This document shows positions 63,002 to 64,000 of a DNA stretch of 64,000 bases, in pieces (position 1 is the stretch's first letter; the number at the start of each line of letters is the position of its first letter). Origin of the DNA: Ifrita kowaldi (lineage: Eukaryota; Chordata; Aves; Passeriformes; Cinclosomatidae); assembly GCA_013398055.1 (NCBI GenBank), contig VZRS01008362.1, forward strand, positions 124,001-188,000. Reading direction: 5' to 3'. Position numbers and translations under genes: made by a program. The notes under the pieces are model-generated. The model saw only the letters and a list, made by a program, of their open reading frames with translations, searched no databases and was not told the DNA's origin.

Positions 63002-64000
63002 GATGATAAGTAAGAGAACTAACACGCAGTTAAAAAAAAATCCACTAAAACTCAGACAAACAACAAAAAAAGACCAAACAGAGCTAACACTACTTTTCAT
63101 ATCCAAGCTACAAAAGCTGTGTCATTTCACTTTCAGAAACAAAATTACACAAGACAGCTTGAGCCAATCTAACACCTTGTCACTGCTCCCTACTGCATGC
63201 TGTCTGTTTACCTTGCTTTAGCTGTAACATATACCAGGCCTCTCCATGAGGCGATTTCAGATGGTTTTCTGCTGGGTTAGTGCAATCAGTTTTTCGAGCG
63301 ATGTCATGGGTAGAGCCTAAAAACGACCAGAATGACACCATGTGAAGGAGGGAGGAGCTGCTCCTGCAGCCATGTAAGAGGAAACCTCCCCATCCGGCAG
63401 CGGTCGTTTGTGGGACAGACTCAGGGTCTCAAATAATCCCAACTGGAGAGGAATCAGGTTATAATGGTTTGGACAACTTTAGTGCTCAGGATTTACAAGC
63501 TTGAGAGAGGCCTAAACAGATATAATGTTGATATAACTAGCGATGTAATGATCTAGATATAATAGATATAATATTCATTCTGATTACTAAATTACGTAGG
63601 ATTTATCATTTTACTAGTTGATCATAGTGTACAGAAAGAATATCAGGTTTTGTTGTCAAAATTTCAAGAACCCCTGAAGGCTGCTGTTGGTTAAAAGTAA
63701 TATGGCACTGCTGATCTCAGAAGTATGGCATGTCTATGATCTCAGAAGTGTGAAAAGTTAATTGTTATGAGTGTAGCAGAAATTGTGCTGCCTCTTCCAT
63801 CTCCAGCTCTCCAACGGCGAGAGCCTCCTCTGTTTTGTAAACATAAGACTGTGTCAGGTGCACAAACTGTAGGTTGAGCTGCATTCTTGCAATGCCACAA
63901 TGTGTAACCTCTTATCTTCCTACAGTTCTATACAGACTCAGGAATGGAGAAATCATGGGAAAAATTAAATAAAAAAATATTCTAGTAGGTAGAAAAAAAT
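63002..64000. other. Unassigned sequence with CpG-bearing segment, possibly another repeat
   Basis: Downstream of the LTR, about 63280-63420 is less AT-rich and carries CpG (TTTTTCGAGCGATGTC, ATCCGGCAGCGGTCG), unusual for this window. A 16-bp word, TGATCTCAGAAGTRTG, occurs at 63712-63727 and 63737-63752. From about 63780 to 63860 there is another GC-richer patch with CCAACGGCGAGAG. These features would suit a younger repeat, perhaps part of a second LTR element that runs past the right edge. I cannot name a family, and no reading frame is present. Confidence 0.3.

Overview
This window looks like non-coding DNA from a bird nuclear genome. It is AT-rich throughout. The longest stop-free stretch in any frame is about 150 codons, and the longest ones start at non-ATG codons or lie inside repeats. 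It carries degraded CR1 LINE 3' ends (1651-1780 minus strand; 54148-54395 plus strand; a short tail at 11829-11904 that recurs at 13535-13610). It also carries one near full-length solo LTR at 62445-63001, of an endogenous retrovirus type I remember as common in Neoaves and especially songbirds. The CR1 3' ends are the best lineage evidence. The order (probably Passeriformes) is inferred from remembered repeat families and is less certain.

Layout. Positions 1-135 hold an open frame that ends in what may be the terminal coding exon of an unidentified plus-strand gene (58-135), with possible 3' UTR after it. From there to 10.2 kb the DNA is AT-rich, with one CR1 relic, a G-run/C-run hairpin near 8.5 kb and a pure purine tract near 8.95 kb. 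Positions 10258-13664 contain a near-perfect 1.7 kb tandem duplication whose copies are separated by a single N. This is most simply two alleles wrongly placed in tandem by the assembler. Positions 13.7-36.8 kb are gene-free AT-rich sequence with a small CpG cluster plus CCAAT box (about 18.73-18.96 kb), a 15-bp triple repeat (21.26 kb), a 31-A tract beside an N gap (21.9 kb) and a 39-bp-period repeat (34.9 kb). Positions 36.8-38.4 kb are GC-richer and unassigned. Positions 38.4-58.9 kb are again AT-rich, with a TG-rich G-quadruplex motif (42.38 kb), a second N gap and 37-A tract (47.7 kb), the best CR1 fragment (54.1 kb) and a few splice-bounded open segments. Positions 58.9-59.4 kb are GC-rich with a CCAT microsatellite. 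The solo LTR at 62.4-63.0 kb is followed by CpG-bearing sequence that may be another repeat.

No operon, RNA gene, CRISPR array or intact transposon was found, and I saw no sign of a previously undescribed molecular system. The most useful observations are the probable false duplication, the candidate terminal exon at the left edge, three candidate internal exons, the CpG/NF-Y segment and the G-quadruplex motif. Coding calls are inferences from splice-site patterns and open frames only and carry low confidence.
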